From Rhodopseudomonas sp. AAP120 (GTDB taxonomy: Bacteria; Pseudomonadota; Alphaproteobacteria; Rhizobiales; Xanthobacteraceae), in contig NZ_LJIC01000199.1 of the NCBI RefSeq assembly GCF_001295845.1, positions 1 through 43,754 on the forward strand: DNA of 43,754 nucleotides, given 5' to 3'. This document shows, piece after piece, positions 1-8,119 of this stretch. Both the position numbers and the translations under genes were made by a program. Position 1 is the stretch's first letter. The number at the start of each line of letters is the position of its first letter. The notes below the pieces were generated by a model that was given only the letters and a program-made list of their open reading frames with translations, had not been told where the DNA came from and ran no database searches.

Positions 1-57
1 CGGGGTCCCGGGTCTGCGGAGCAGCGCTGCGCGCTGCACCGCGCCCGGGACACGGGG
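1..57. repeat. Right arm of palindromic repeat family A (cut by window edge)
   Basis: This begins with CGGGGTCCCGGGTCTGCGG and ends near CGCCCGGGACACGGGG. It is the right arm of the family found complete at 4308-4449, 12106-12270 and 16361-16506. The left arm would lie outside the window. The rest of 58-162 shows only the surE leader, with no other gene. Confidence 0.75.
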
Positions 58-162
58 GCGGGGTGGTTGATGCAACCGCAGCCGCCCGGAATTTGCCTCT
101 CTGGCCCGGGCCGGATATGACGTCGGCCTCAACAACGACCTTCAGAGAGGCGCCCGAGCGAC

Positions 163-930
163 ATGCGGATTCTGTGCACCAATGACGATGGCATCCATGC
201 GCCCGGGCTCAAGATGGTCGAGGAGATCGCGCGGGCGCTGTCCGACGACGTCTGGGTGGTGGCGCCGGAGCTCGACCAGTCGGGCGTGTCGCATTCGCTG
301 TCGCTGAACGATCCGCTGCGGCTGCGCGAAGTCGGCCCGCGGCATTTCGCGGTGCGCGGCACGCCGACCGACTGCGTGATCATGGGCGCGCGGCACATCC
401 TCGGCGACAAGGCGCCGGATCTCGTGCTGTCCGGCGTCAACAAGGGCCGCAACGTCGCCGAGGACGTGGTCTATTCCGGCACCATCGCGGGCGCGCTGGA
501 GGGGACCATCCTCGGCTTCCCGTCTTTTGCGCTGTCGCAGGAATTCTCGATCGACACCCGCACTTCGCCGCTGTGGGACACCGCGAAGGCGCACGGTCCG
601 GACATCCTGCGCAAGGCGATCAAGGCCGGCGTGCCGAAGAACACGGTGATCAACATCAATTTCCCGGCCTGCCTGCCGGACGAGGTGCAGGGCGTGCGCG
701 TCACCCGGCAGGGCAAGCGCAATCAGGGCTTCCTGAAGATCGATCAGCGCCACGACGGACGCGGCAATCCGTATTACTGGATCGGATTCGAGCGCATTCT
801 GGTCGCCGACATGCCGGCCGAAGGCACCGATCTCGCCGCGCTCGCGGCGCGCTACGTCTCGGTGACGCCGCTCCGTCTCGACCGCACCGACGAAGCGTTC
901 TCGGCGACGCTGGCACAGACGCTGGGGTGA
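163..930 (+). CDS. surE: 5'/3'-nucleotidase SurE
   Basis: SurE is a cytosolic metal-dependent phosphatase that dephosphorylates nucleoside 5'- and 3'-monophosphates and is linked to stationary-phase survival. The N-terminal NDDG (residues 7-10) supplies the metal-binding Asp8 and Asp9. Ser40 in DQSGVSHS and Asn93 in SGVNKGRN complete the family metal site. The 255 residues match the usual 250-265. The ATG follows a GAGAGG-containing leader and opens the conserved MRILCTNDDG start. It lies 16 bp before a GrpB-family gene and 1.1 kb before pcm, recalling the surE-pcm-nlpD order of many proteobacteria. Confidence 0.97.
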   Translation: MRILCTNDDGIHAPGLKMVEEIARALSDDVWVVAPELDQSGVSHSLSLNDPLRLREVGPRHFAVRGTPTDCVIMGARHILGDKAPDLVLSGVNKGRNVAEDVVYSGTIAGALEGTILGFPSFALSQEFSIDTRTSPLWDTAKAHGPDILRKAIKAGVPKNTVININFPACLPDEVQGVRVTRQGKRNQGFLKIDQRHDGRGNPYYWIGFERILVADMPAEGTDLAALAARYVSVTPLRLDRTDEAFSATLAQTLG

Positions 931-946
931 AGCGGGGTCACGACAA

Positions 947-1465
947 GTGACCCTGCCTGAACGGTTTCACGTGGCCGCGGATCACGAACTGGCCCGTGAG
1001 GCGGCCGAGCGGCTGTTTGAGTCGATGCAGGCGCAGCTCGTTGCCGTTCTCCCCGCGACCTGCGAGGTCCTTCACATCGGCGCCACGGCCGTGCCGGGCT
1101 GTCTCACCAAAGGCGACCTCGACATCGTCGTGCGAGTGAAACGTGAGGATTTCGAAGCCGCGGAAGCGGCGCTCGCCGCTAGGTTCGCGCGCAACTCGGG
1201 CTCAATCCAGACCGATGCGTTCGCTGCCTTCGAGGACGAGGCCTGCACGCCTCATCTGGGCATCCAGCTCACCGTGAAGGGCGGGGAGCTGGACATCTTT
1301 CACCGCTTCGTCGCGGCCTTGCGCGCCGATCCGGTTCTGGTGAGCCGCTACAATGCGCTGAAGATCGCGCACGATGGTCAGCCGATGGACGATTATCGGG
1401 CTGCGAAAGACGCGTTCGTGACGAATGTTCTGCGCCTCGCTTCGAGCGAGCCGCGCAATGAGTGA
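947..1465 (+). CDS. GrpB family (UPF0157) nucleotidyltransferase-fold protein
   Basis: This 172-residue protein carries the GrpB/UPF0157 hallmark HIGATAVPGC near residues 43-52, followed by the acidic strand GDLDIVVRV, which resembles the catalytic strand of nucleotidyltransferase-fold enzymes. A second conserved stretch (HLGIQLTVKGGELDIFHRF) follows near residues 104-122. Members are standalone or fused to CoaE; the substrate is unknown. GTG is the chosen start because it precedes the conserved N-terminal helix and lies only 16 bp after the surE stop, which suggests cotranscription. The family call is firm, the biochemical role is not. Confidence 0.85.
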   Translation: MTLPERFHVAADHELAREAAERLFESMQAQLVAVLPATCEVLHIGATAVPGCLTKGDLDIVVRVKREDFEAAEAALAARFARNSGSIQTDAFAAFEDEACTPHLGIQLTVKGGELDIFHRFVAALRADPVLVSRYNALKIAHDGQPMDDYRAAKDAFVTNVLRLASSEPRNE

Positions 1466-1471
1466 GGGACT

Positions 1472-1843
1472 TTAAACCGCCCCCCGCAGGGTGCTGTCGA
1501 GCGCCTTTTTCAGCGACTCGATCTGGAATGGCTTCTGCAGCGCAGGGCGGTCGCGGTAGTCCTCGGGAACGCCCTGGGTGCCATAGCCGGTGGCGAAGAT
1601 GAACGGGCGGTTGCGGGCCTTGAGCACGTCGGCGACCGGCGAAATCACCTTGCCGTTGACGTTGACGTCGAGAATCGCGACGTCGAAGTCGGTAGTGCCG
1701 GCGAGCTTGACGGCTTCATTGATCTCGCCGGTTTCGGCGGCGACGCTGAAGCCGAGCTCTTCCAGCATGTCGACGACCATCATCCTGATCATGGCCTCGT
1801 CTTCCACCAGGAAGACGGTGCCGGCCGGCTTGTCGATCGTCAT
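1472..1843 (-). CDS. Single-domain response regulator (CheY-like receiver)
   Basis: This 123-residue receiver domain has no output domain. The acidic pair is in VFLVEDE (Glu14-Asp15), the phosphoacceptor is Asp59 in AILDVNVNG, and Thr85 and Lys104 (LQKPF) complete the switch. An upstream in-frame extension exists, but ATG at 1843 is preferred because AAGGGA precedes it at good spacing and the receiver fold starts right after it. Such regulators in alphaproteobacteria act in phosphorelays by protein contact, for example with histidine kinases. No partner kinase is in the window. It converges on the GrpB gene with a 6 bp gap. Confidence 0.93.
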   Translation of the reverse strand: MTIDKPAGTVFLVEDEAMIRMMVVDMLEELGFSVAAETGEINEAVKLAGTTDFDVAILDVNVNGKVISPVADVLKARNRPFIFATGYGTQGVPEDYRDRPALQKPFQIESLKKALDSTLRGAV

Positions 1844-2052
1844 CGGATCATTCCCTTGGAAGCCGCCCGCAATCTGGGTCGGCTGGTGGCGACAAACTCG
1901 CAAATATACCGGTAGGACGCAATCTCAACCTTCCGCCGCTCGCCCGGAGTGCAACACAGGCTTGCCAGAATTCCGGCAGCAATCCAACAATTTGATGGAA
2001 TCGGGCAATCGCGGCGGAACGCCGCTGATTCGTGCCGGTCAGCGAGAGGGTG

Positions 2053-2706
2053 ATGCACAGTTCCGTAGCGGCTCCGCCGGAAAAGATGATGTTCCAGCTG
2101 AGCCTGCGGCGGCGCGGGATCAGCGACCGCGGCGTGCTGCAGGCGATGGAGGCGGTGCCGCGCGATCGCTTCGTCGATCCGATTCATCGGCCCAACGCGT
2201 GGCGTGACACCGCGCTGCCGATTCCGTGCGGCCAGACGCTGAGCCAGCCGTTCGTCATCGCCTACATGACCGAGCAGCTCCGCATCGAGCCCGCCCACCG
2301 CGTGCTCGAGATCGGTACCGGCTCCGGCTATCACGCCGCGGTGCTGTCGCGGCTGGCGCAAAGCGTGGTCAGCGTCGAGCGGTTCAGGACGCTGGCCGAC
2401 CGCGCACGGGGGCGGCTGCGCGAGCTGAACTACGGGAATGTCGAGGTGCTGCTGGCCGACGGCTTCGCGCTGCCGGACGGTCAGGGCACGTTCGACCGTA
2501 TCCTGGTCACCGTCGCCGTGGCCGAGATGCCGCAGTCGCTGCTCGACCTGCTCGACCCGGGCGGCGTGCTGATCGCGCCGATCGGGCCCGCGAGCGGCCG
2601 CCAGACGCTGATCCGCGTGCAGCGCAAGGACGACGAGCTGATCCGCCGGCCGCTGGTCGACGTCCGCTTCGTCGCGGCGCTACCGGGCGTCGCCCGCGAG
2701 CTGTGA
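2053..2706 (+). CDS. pcm: Protein-L-isoaspartate O-methyltransferase
   Basis: Pcm uses S-adenosylmethionine to methylate isoaspartyl residues in aged proteins and start their repair. The 217 residues include the family GQTLSQPFVIAYMTEQL stretch and the SAM-binding motif I VLEIGTGSGYHAA. A later VTVAVAEMPQSLLD segment fits motif II. ATG at 2053 is preferred because GAGAGGG lies just upstream; a GTG at 2032 in frame would add seven residues. The next gene, 112 bp on, is nlpD-like, so the surE-pcm-nlpD neighbourhood is kept. Confidence 0.95.
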   Translation: MHSSVAAPPEKMMFQLSLRRRGISDRGVLQAMEAVPRDRFVDPIHRPNAWRDTALPIPCGQTLSQPFVIAYMTEQLRIEPAHRVLEIGTGSGYHAAVLSRLAQSVVSVERFRTLADRARGRLRELNYGNVEVLLADGFALPDGQGTFDRILVTVAVAEMPQSLLDLLDPGGVLIAPIGPASGRQTLIRVQRKDDELIRRPLVDVRFVAALPGVAREL

Positions 2707-2818
2707 CACGCGTGCATCAAAGCGTGTCGTCAAGGCCCGTCTCGGCTCAGGCTTAAAGCGTTGTTTACTCCGTACGTGTTTACTCAATTTACCTTGAGTT
2801 GCGTATGAGTGAGTAACC
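2707..2818 (+). promoter_or_regulatory. Intergenic leader of the nlpD-like gene with direct repeat
   Basis: This 112 bp gap is AT-richer than its surroundings and holds two copies of GTTTACTC about 16 bp apart (near 2762-2785). They are a plausible promoter or binding site for the lipoprotein gene. No terminator is visible after pcm. The regulatory role is inferred only from position and composition. Confidence 0.3.
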
Positions 2819-4225
2819 ATGTCCCGCGTAGTCGAGTTGCTTTGCTCGCGTCGGGCTCCGCAGATGGCGGTGCTGGCGTTTGTGTCGGTCGGATTCAGCG
2901 CCTGTAGCGCGGACATGCAGACCCGCTTCCAGCAGGCGCCGTTCGGGCCTGTGGAATCCACCGGGTCGGTGCAGCAGCGGCCGCAGCCGCAGCGTTACGC
3001 CGAACCGCGCGAGCTGCCGCAATATGCGCGCCCGCAATATCAGCCCGCCCAGCCGCAGTATCAGTCGCAGGCCCTGCCGCCGATCTCGGCGCCGGCTTCC
3101 TATCCGGTGGCGGGTGGGGGCAACGGCATGTCCGGCGGGGGACGCGGTGTGGCGTCCTACGAGCCGCCGCCGCGTTACGAGGCTCCGGCCCGTCCGGTCG
3201 AGGCGACCGGCACGGTCGCGCCGCGCTCGGTCGCCGCCGCGCGTCCGGCCCCGGCGCCCGCCGCCGGCACCACCATCATCGTCGGCACCAGCGACACGCT
3301 GGAAGGCCTGTCGCGCCGCTACAACGTCTCGACCGCCGAGATCCTGCACGCCAACGGCTACAAGGGGCCGCGCCGCCTGCAGCCCGGCCAGTCGCTGGTG
3401 ATCCCGCAGCGGACCGCCGCGGTCCAGGCTCCGGTCGCGGCGCCGCCGGCCGCGCGCCCGGTCGCCGCCGCTCCGGCGATGGCGCCTGCGCGGGTGCACT
3501 ACGTCAACAGCGGCGACACGCTGATGAGCCTGTCCCGCCGCAACAACGTCTCGCTGTCCGAGCTGGCGCGGGCCAACAATCTGTCGACCACGGCGCACCT
3601 GAAGCCGGGCATGAAGATCAACATCCCGGGCGGGCAGGCGACCGCGATGGCCGCCCCGGTGGCTGCTGCGCCGGCTCCCGTCGCCCAGGCGCCGGCGCCG
3701 ATCGCGGCTGCCCCGGTCCGGATGGCGACTGCGGTCCCGGCCGAGCCGGTGCAGAAGGCCCGCATGGTGGCGCCGACCGAAACGCCGGCTGCGGCCGAGC
3801 CGGCCGAGGCTTCGCCGGTGAAGGCGGCCGAAGCCACCGGCGCGCTGCCGAGCTTCCGCTGGCCGGTGCGTGGCCGCGTCATCACCGCGTACGGCGCCAA
3901 GACCAACGGCAAGTCCAACGACGGCATCAACCTCGCGGTGCCGGAAGGCACCCCGATCAAGGCGGCCGAAGACGGCGTCGTGGCCTATTCGGGCAACGAG
4001 CTGAAGGGCTACGGCAACCTCGTGCTGGTGCGTCACTCCAACGGCTACGTCACCGCCTACGCCCATGCCAGCGAGCTGATGGTCAAGCGCGGCGAAACCA
4101 TCAAGCGCGGCCAGGTCATCGCGAAATCCGGACAGTCCGGCGAAGTGGGCTCACCGCAGCTGCACTTCGAGATCCGCAAGGGATCGTCCCCGGTCGATCC
4201 GCTCAAGTTCCTCAACGGCGCCTGA
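2819..4225 (+). CDS. nlpD: NlpD-like lipoprotein: two LysM domains and degenerate M23 (LytM) domain
   Basis: This is a predicted envelope lipoprotein. A hydrophobic stretch (residues 16-28) ends in a lipobox-like FSAC with Cys29. A long Pro/Ala/Gln linker leads to LysM 1 (about 152-196) and LysM 2 (about 226-269), which bind peptidoglycan glycan. A LytM/M23 domain follows at about 350-465. The active-enzyme HxxxD metal pair reads N367-D-G-I-N371, while His416 and His449 are kept. Two ligands are therefore lost, as in E. coli NlpD, where the domain activates an amidase instead of cutting peptidoglycan. Length is 468 residues. A strong terminator follows. The surE-pcm context supports the NlpD name. 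Confidence 0.88.
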   Translation: MSRVVELLCSRRAPQMAVLAFVSVGFSACSADMQTRFQQAPFGPVESTGSVQQRPQPQRYAEPRELPQYARPQYQPAQPQYQSQALPPISAPASYPVAGGGNGMSGGGRGVASYEPPPRYEAPARPVEATGTVAPRSVAAARPAPAPAAGTTIIVGTSDTLEGLSRRYNVSTAEILHANGYKGPRRLQPGQSLVIPQRTAAVQAPVAAPPAARPVAAAPAMAPARVHYVNSGDTLMSLSRRNNVSLSELARANNLSTTAHLKPGMKINIPGGQATAMAAPVAAAPAPVAQAPAPIAAAPVRMATAVPAEPVQKARMVAPTETPAAAEPAEASPVKAAEATGALPSFRWPVRGRVITAYGAKTNGKSNDGINLAVPEGTPIKAAEDGVVAYSGNELKGYGNLVLVRHSNGYVTAYAHASELMVKRGETIKRGQVIAKSGQSGEVGSPQLHFEIRKGSSPVDPLKFLNGA

Positions 4226-4260
4226 GCAACGCCGTCGAGAGAAACTGCCTGACAGACTGG

Positions 4261-4294
4261 ATGCCCGGCGCCAATGCCGGGCATTTTTGTTTTG
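4261..4294 (+). terminator. Rho-independent terminator after nlpD-like gene
   Basis: A perfect 9-bp stem pairs ATGCCCGGC (4261-4269) with GCCGGGCAT (4276-4284) across a 6-nt loop. It is followed by TTTTTGTTTT. It sits 36 bp after the stop codon and is a textbook intrinsic terminator on the plus strand. Confidence 0.93.
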
Positions 4295-4307
4295 CGGGTG
4301 TTCTCTG

Positions 4308-4449
4308 CCGTGTCCAGGACAAGACGCGCAAGCGTCGCAGATCCGGGGCCCCGGTTACTTCTCGCCGGCGGCGGGCGCCGAAAACCGGGGCCCCGGATCT
4401 GCGGCGCAACCCGCCGCGAGCGGCGCGTTGCGCCTTGTCCGGGGCACGT
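4308..4449. repeat. Palindromic repeat family A, complete copy
   Basis: The left arm (GTCCAGGACAAG ... GCAGATCCGGGGCCCCGG) is the reverse complement of the right arm (CCGGGGCCCCGGATCTGC ... CTTGTCCGGGGCAC), with a short spacer between them. Either strand could form a long hairpin. The same design recurs at 12106-12270 and 16361-16506, always in intergenic DNA. Confidence 0.85.
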
Positions 4450-4525
4450 GACGGATTGTTATCTCGCGTCGCGCTGCCCCTCGAGCCGGCCGGCTCGGGC
4501 GAGCCGCACGGCGATATCCGCTCAT

Positions 4526-4573
4526 CCGTGTCCCGGACAAGACGCGCAGCGTCGCAGATCCGGGACCCCGGTT
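4526..4573. repeat. Left arm only of palindromic repeat family A
   Basis: CCGTGTCCCGGACAAG to GCAGATCCGGGACCCCGG matches the left arm of the family. The right arm is missing, so this is a truncated copy next to the complete one at 4308-4449. With that copy it fills most of the gap between nlpD and the outer-membrane gene. Confidence 0.75.
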
Positions 4574-4623
4574 GCTGCCGATCGTCCGATAGCTTGGGAG
4601 CGGTGAAGCCGGCGGCCGACTTG

Positions 4624-6333
4624 TTACTTGACGTCGAACTTGTAGGAGGCCTGCAGGAAGCTGCCGTAGCGCTCGACGCGGATCGGCAGCAACTGCGTGG
4701 GCACCGGGCTGCCGAAACCCGCCGTCTCGACATCGGTCGCCCACATCGCCCAGTAGCGGCCGCCGACACCGACGTTGAAATTCGGCGTCACTTCGTAGCT
4801 GAGGATCGCTTCCAGCTGCACGCCCTGTCCGACGCCCCAGGCCGGCGAATCCTTGACGCCGACGTCGGTCCTGTTGTGATGGATGTCGAGCGCCGAGATG
4901 TGGGTGTAGGGCAGGTAGGCGGCGTCGAGCGACAGCTTCGCTCCGGGCGCTACCGTCAGGCTGCCGTTCGCGCCGATCCGCAGCGAATGCCAGTCTTCGT
5001 TCTGGGTGATCGCGATCTGGTTCGTCGGAAATGGCACCGAACAGGGTGAGGCAAAACCGACCAGAGCGATCTGCTCGCAACCGAAGGAATCCTTCCGGTC
5101 GCGGTAGAAGTTGTAGCCCGCGAATATGCCGAGCTTGCCGGACGCATGACTCACGAGGTCGATGCCGGCATCCAGGGTCGCGTAGGCGATCGTGCCGGTG
5201 ACCTTGGCGTGCGACGTGTTTGAATACGCCGCCGCGAAGTCGGGATCGGTCGGGAACCAGTCCTCGTCGTTCATCTTCCCGGCGACCAGACCGCCGCCGC
5301 CGGCGAAGCCTTTCACGAACAGCTTGCGCGGACTGTCGATCCGCCAGAACACTTCGCCCGAATGCCCCTCGCTCTCGTAGGTGAGACGGGAGACGAGATG
5401 GTTCTGCTGCGCCGTGATGGTGTTCAGCGTGAGGTCGTTCTGATAGCGCCCGTGGCTGTACCAATAGCGCGCGCCGACGTCGACCTGCCACCCCGACCCG
5501 GAGGGCACCGGTGCCGTGAGCGGGAGAAAACCGACCGCTTCGTCGGCGCCAGCGGGGCGGCCGAAATAGTAGTTGAGACCGAGCTTCACCAGATGTGCGT
5601 CCTGCCGGGCGCTGGTCGGCGAGCCGAGCGTGTTCTGCAGGCTGGTGATGTCACCAGGGGTCTGCAGAATTCCGCCGCCAGGACTATCGATCCCGCGCGT
5701 GCCGAAATTGGCGTAGTCGTATTCGGCGCGGACCGCCCAGCGCGACGACAGCGCATGCTCGATGCCGGCGCCGACGGTCCAGCCCCACCGGGTCGCGTTG
5801 AGATTCGTGGCGGGCTGCTCCAAGTAGTCGGACGCATTGGTGGTGATCGTCAGGTCGCCGACCAGAAACGCCGCGCCGCCTTTGACATAAACCAGCGAAC
5901 GTCCCTGTGGCCCGAACGCCTGTCCGAACCGGCCGGTGAGGGTGCCGATCGCGTGTTCGCGCACACGGCAGTTCGCCGACACGAAGTGACCCGAATAGGC
6001 CAGGCAGGTATCGGTGCCGTCGGCATCGAGCGCCGTTGCATCGACCTCCACGCCGAGCACCCAGGGCGAGCCCGGCAGCTGCCAATTATAGCCCGCCTGC
6101 AGGCCTCCGAGGGCCTTCGGGACTCTCACCGTATCGCCGTAGATCGAGGGGCCGTAGGGATTGTCGACCTTGGTGGTTCCATATCCGGCGCCGAGATGGG
6201 CGCCGAGATAAAAGCCGGTCCAGTTCCAGGCGGCATTCAGGGGAGCGGGCGACGGGCGCGCGATATCCGATGCCTGGGCGGCGCCGCAGGAAGCGGCCAG
6301 CGCCGTGGAGAGACCGATAATGGATTTGCGCAC
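4624..6333 (-). CDS. Outer-membrane protein: OMP25-like barrel fused to omptin-like protease domain
   Basis: This 569-residue protein has a signal peptide (about 1-22, ending AQAS). Residues about 30-260 form an OMP25/opacity-type barrel (WNWTGFYLGAHLGAGYG to LGLNYYFG). Residues about 280-569 form a second barrel that resembles omptins. DEDW with Asp356 and Asp358 matches OmpT Asp83/Asp85, and DIH with Asp483 and His485 matches OmpT Asp210/His212. The spacing of 127 residues between the pairs is the same as in OmpT. The chain ends in a barrel-type strand, SFLQASYKF. GTG at 6333 is chosen for its GGGGGAA upstream; the upstream ORF extension lacks a signal peptide. The first barrel is certain; the omptin assignment comes from motif and pattern only. 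Confidence 0.82.
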   Translation of the reverse strand: MRKSIIGLSTALAASCGAAQASDIARPSPAPLNAAWNWTGFYLGAHLGAGYGTTKVDNPYGPSIYGDTVRVPKALGGLQAGYNWQLPGSPWVLGVEVDATALDADGTDTCLAYSGHFVSANCRVREHAIGTLTGRFGQAFGPQGRSLVYVKGGAAFLVGDLTITTNASDYLEQPATNLNATRWGWTVGAGIEHALSSRWAVRAEYDYANFGTRGIDSPGGGILQTPGDITSLQNTLGSPTSARQDAHLVKLGLNYYFGRPAGADEAVGFLPLTAPVPSGSGWQVDVGARYWYSHGRYQNDLTLNTITAQQNHLVSRLTYESEGHSGEVFWRIDSPRKLFVKGFAGGGGLVAGKMNDEDWFPTDPDFAAAYSNTSHAKVTGTIAYATLDAGIDLVSHASGKLGIFAGYNFYRDRKDSFGCEQIALVGFASPCSVPFPTNQIAITQNEDWHSLRIGANGSLTVAPGAKLSLDAAYLPYTHISALDIHHNRTDVGVKDSPAWGVGQGVQLEAILSYEVTPNFNVGVGGRYWAMWATDVETAGFGSPVPTQLLPIRVERYGSFLQASYKFDVK

Positions 6334-6448
6334 GCCAGTTCCCCCGTTTGCCCCGATCCGACATCGCCGTCCCTGCGACCGCGATGTACGAATCATATGA
6401 GCAGTTTGGAACGGTTGGCGCCGTTTTCGAAGCGGATCGTAATCGAGG

Positions 6449-6472
6449 CGATTACTTGACCACGATTACTTG
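6449..6472. repeat. Short direct repeat at the 3' end of the AAA+ gene
   Basis: CGATTACTTG occurs at 6449-6458 and again at 6463-6472. The second copy contains the stop codon of the ATPase gene read on the minus strand. It looks like a small slippage duplication, and a function is not evident. Confidence 0.5.
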
Positions 6473-7458
6473 GTATCGAGCCGCACCTTCAGCCGCCCCG
6501 CGAGGTCCTGGACGAACTGCCAGGCGACGCGGCCGGAGCGCGAGCCGCGCGTGGTCGACCACTCCAGGGCCTCACGTTCGAGTTGCTCGTCGTCGATCGC
6601 CACGCCGAAATGGCCGCAATAGCCACGGACCATCGCCAGGAATTCATCCTGGCTGCATTTGTGGAAGCCCAGCCAGAGGCCGAACCGGTCCGACAACGAC
6701 ACTTTCTCTTCGACCGCTTCGCCCGGATTGATCGCGGTCGAGCGCTCGTTCTCCACCATCTCGCGCGCCAGCAGGTGGCGGCGATTCGAGGTGGCATAGA
6801 GAATCACGTTGTCTGGCCGGCCTTCGATGCCGCCTTCGAGCACGGCCTTGAGCGACTTGTAGGACGCGTCGTTGCCGTCGAACGACAGGTCATCGCAGAA
6901 CACGATGAAGCGATACTCCGAGGCGCGCAGCAGCGTCATCAGCGCCGGCAGGCTTTCGATGTCCTCGCGGTGGATTTCGATCAGCTTCAGGTTGCCGGCG
7001 ACGTCGGGTCGTGCGTTGACATGCGCGTGAGCGGCTTTCACCAGCGACGATTTGCCCATGCCACGCGCGCCCCACAACAAGGCGTTGTTGGCGGGCAGGC
7101 CGGTCGCGAACCGCTCGGTATTTTCGATCAGGGTGTCGCGCATCCGGTCGACGCCCTGCAGCAGCGACAGGTCGACCCGGCTGACCCGGGGAACCGGCGC
7201 GAGGCGTCCCTCGGGATGCCAGATGAAGGCTTCCGCGGAGGCCAGCGCGGCGTCGGCCGGCGGGGCCGAAGTGCCGGCCAGATGGGCCGAAATGCCTTCC
7301 AGCGCGTGTGCGATACGCTCCAGCAGGACGCTGTCGAGCGGCGCGGCGGCGGGTTTGGCAGCCGGGCTGCGGCGCTTGGCTGAGGCCACGCGGGCGGGCT
7401 TGCGGGCGGCTGATTTCGGGGCGGGGCGGGCGGAGCGGGATTTGGTTGTCTTGGCCAT
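6466..7458 (-). CDS. DUF815-family AAA+ ATPase
   Basis: This 330-residue P-loop ATPase has Walker A GARGMGKS at about residues 130-137 and a Walker B-like YRFIVFCDDL at about 182-191. A basic, Ala/Pro/Lys-rich N-terminus (1-40) precedes the fold. ATSNRRHL matches a sensor-1-type segment, and SDRFGLWLGF follows. These are features of the DUF815 (COG2607) family, whose role is not established. ATG at 7458 is chosen because GGAAG lies upstream and longer in-frame extensions lack conserved features. The next plus-strand gene, yajC, is divergent, with 188 bp between them. Confidence 0.88.
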   Translation of the reverse strand: MAKTTKSRSARPAPKSAARKPARVASAKRRSPAAKPAAAPLDSVLLERIAHALEGISAHLAGTSAPPADAALASAEAFIWHPEGRLAPVPRVSRVDLSLLQGVDRMRDTLIENTERFATGLPANNALLWGARGMGKSSLVKAAHAHVNARPDVAGNLKLIEIHREDIESLPALMTLLRASEYRFIVFCDDLSFDGNDASYKSLKAVLEGGIEGRPDNVILYATSNRRHLLAREMVENERSTAINPGEAVEEKVSLSDRFGLWLGFHKCSQDEFLAMVRGYCGHFGVAIDDEQLEREALEWSTTRGSRSGRVAWQFVQDLAGRLKVRLDTK

Positions 7459-7646
7459 TCTTGCACTTCCTGACGGCGCAGCCATATCGGGCTGTGGCAC
7501 CCCGGGCAAGCCGCGGAAACGGGACGCCGTCAAGGAGGTGGCAGCGTTGCAATTGGGACCGCGGCCGCTATAGTCCGCGCGAATTTGCGCCCCCCGGACG
7601 TCGCCCCCGCGCCGTGCCGGCTCGCTTGTTTTCACGGGGAATCCGG

Positions 7647-8078
7647 ATGTTTGTTACTCCTGCGTTTGCTCAGGCCGCTGCCGCTGGCGGCGACGCCAAC
7701 AGCATGCTGATGTCGCTGCTGCCGTTCGCGCTGATCTTCGTCATCATGTATTTCCTGATTCTGCGCCCGCAGCAGCGGAAGGTGAAGGAGCACGCCGAAC
7801 TGGTGAAGAACGTCCGCCGCGGCGACACCATCATCACCTCGGGCGGTCTGGTCGGCAAGGTCACCAAGGTGATCGACGACGATACCGTGGAATTCGAAGT
7901 CGCCGACGGCGTGCGGGCGCGTCAGATGCGCCAGATGATCACCGGCGTGCGCAGCAAGGGCGAGCCGGTCAAGGATGTGCCGGAAAAGGGCAAAGGCAAG
8001 AAGGACACCGCCAAGGAGAGCGAGGCCAAGGCTGACACCAAGGTCGAGCCCGCCAAGGACGACACCGCATCGAGCTGA
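7647..8078 (+). CDS. yajC: Preprotein translocase auxiliary subunit YajC
   Basis: YajC is a small inner-membrane partner of SecDF in the Sec holotranslocon. The 143 residues comprise an Ala-rich N-terminus, one membrane segment (about 23-42, SLLPFALIFVIMYFLILRP) and a cytosolic domain with the family GDTIITSGGLVGKV. The tail from about residue 107 is unusually rich in Lys, Glu and Asp, which makes the protein longer than the typical ~110. ATG at 7647 fits the Sec-type N-terminus and follows GGGGA. It heads yajC-secD-secF, spaced 41 bp and 25 bp. Confidence 0.96.
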   Translation: MFVTPAFAQAAAAGGDANSMLMSLLPFALIFVIMYFLILRPQQRKVKEHAELVKNVRRGDTIITSGGLVGKVTKVIDDDTVEFEVADGVRARQMRQMITGVRSKGEPVKDVPEKGKGKKDTAKESEAKADTKVEPAKDDTASS

Positions 8079-8119
8079 TGCGGACGCTGCGCCTTCCAGG
8101 TTTCTGACGGGACAACTCG

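Noticed and set aside
2789-4066. A 425-codon minus-strand ORF opposite the nlpD-like gene
   Set aside because: It is a GC-codon shadow of the repetitive Pro/Ala-rich gene, with no domain and no start signal.
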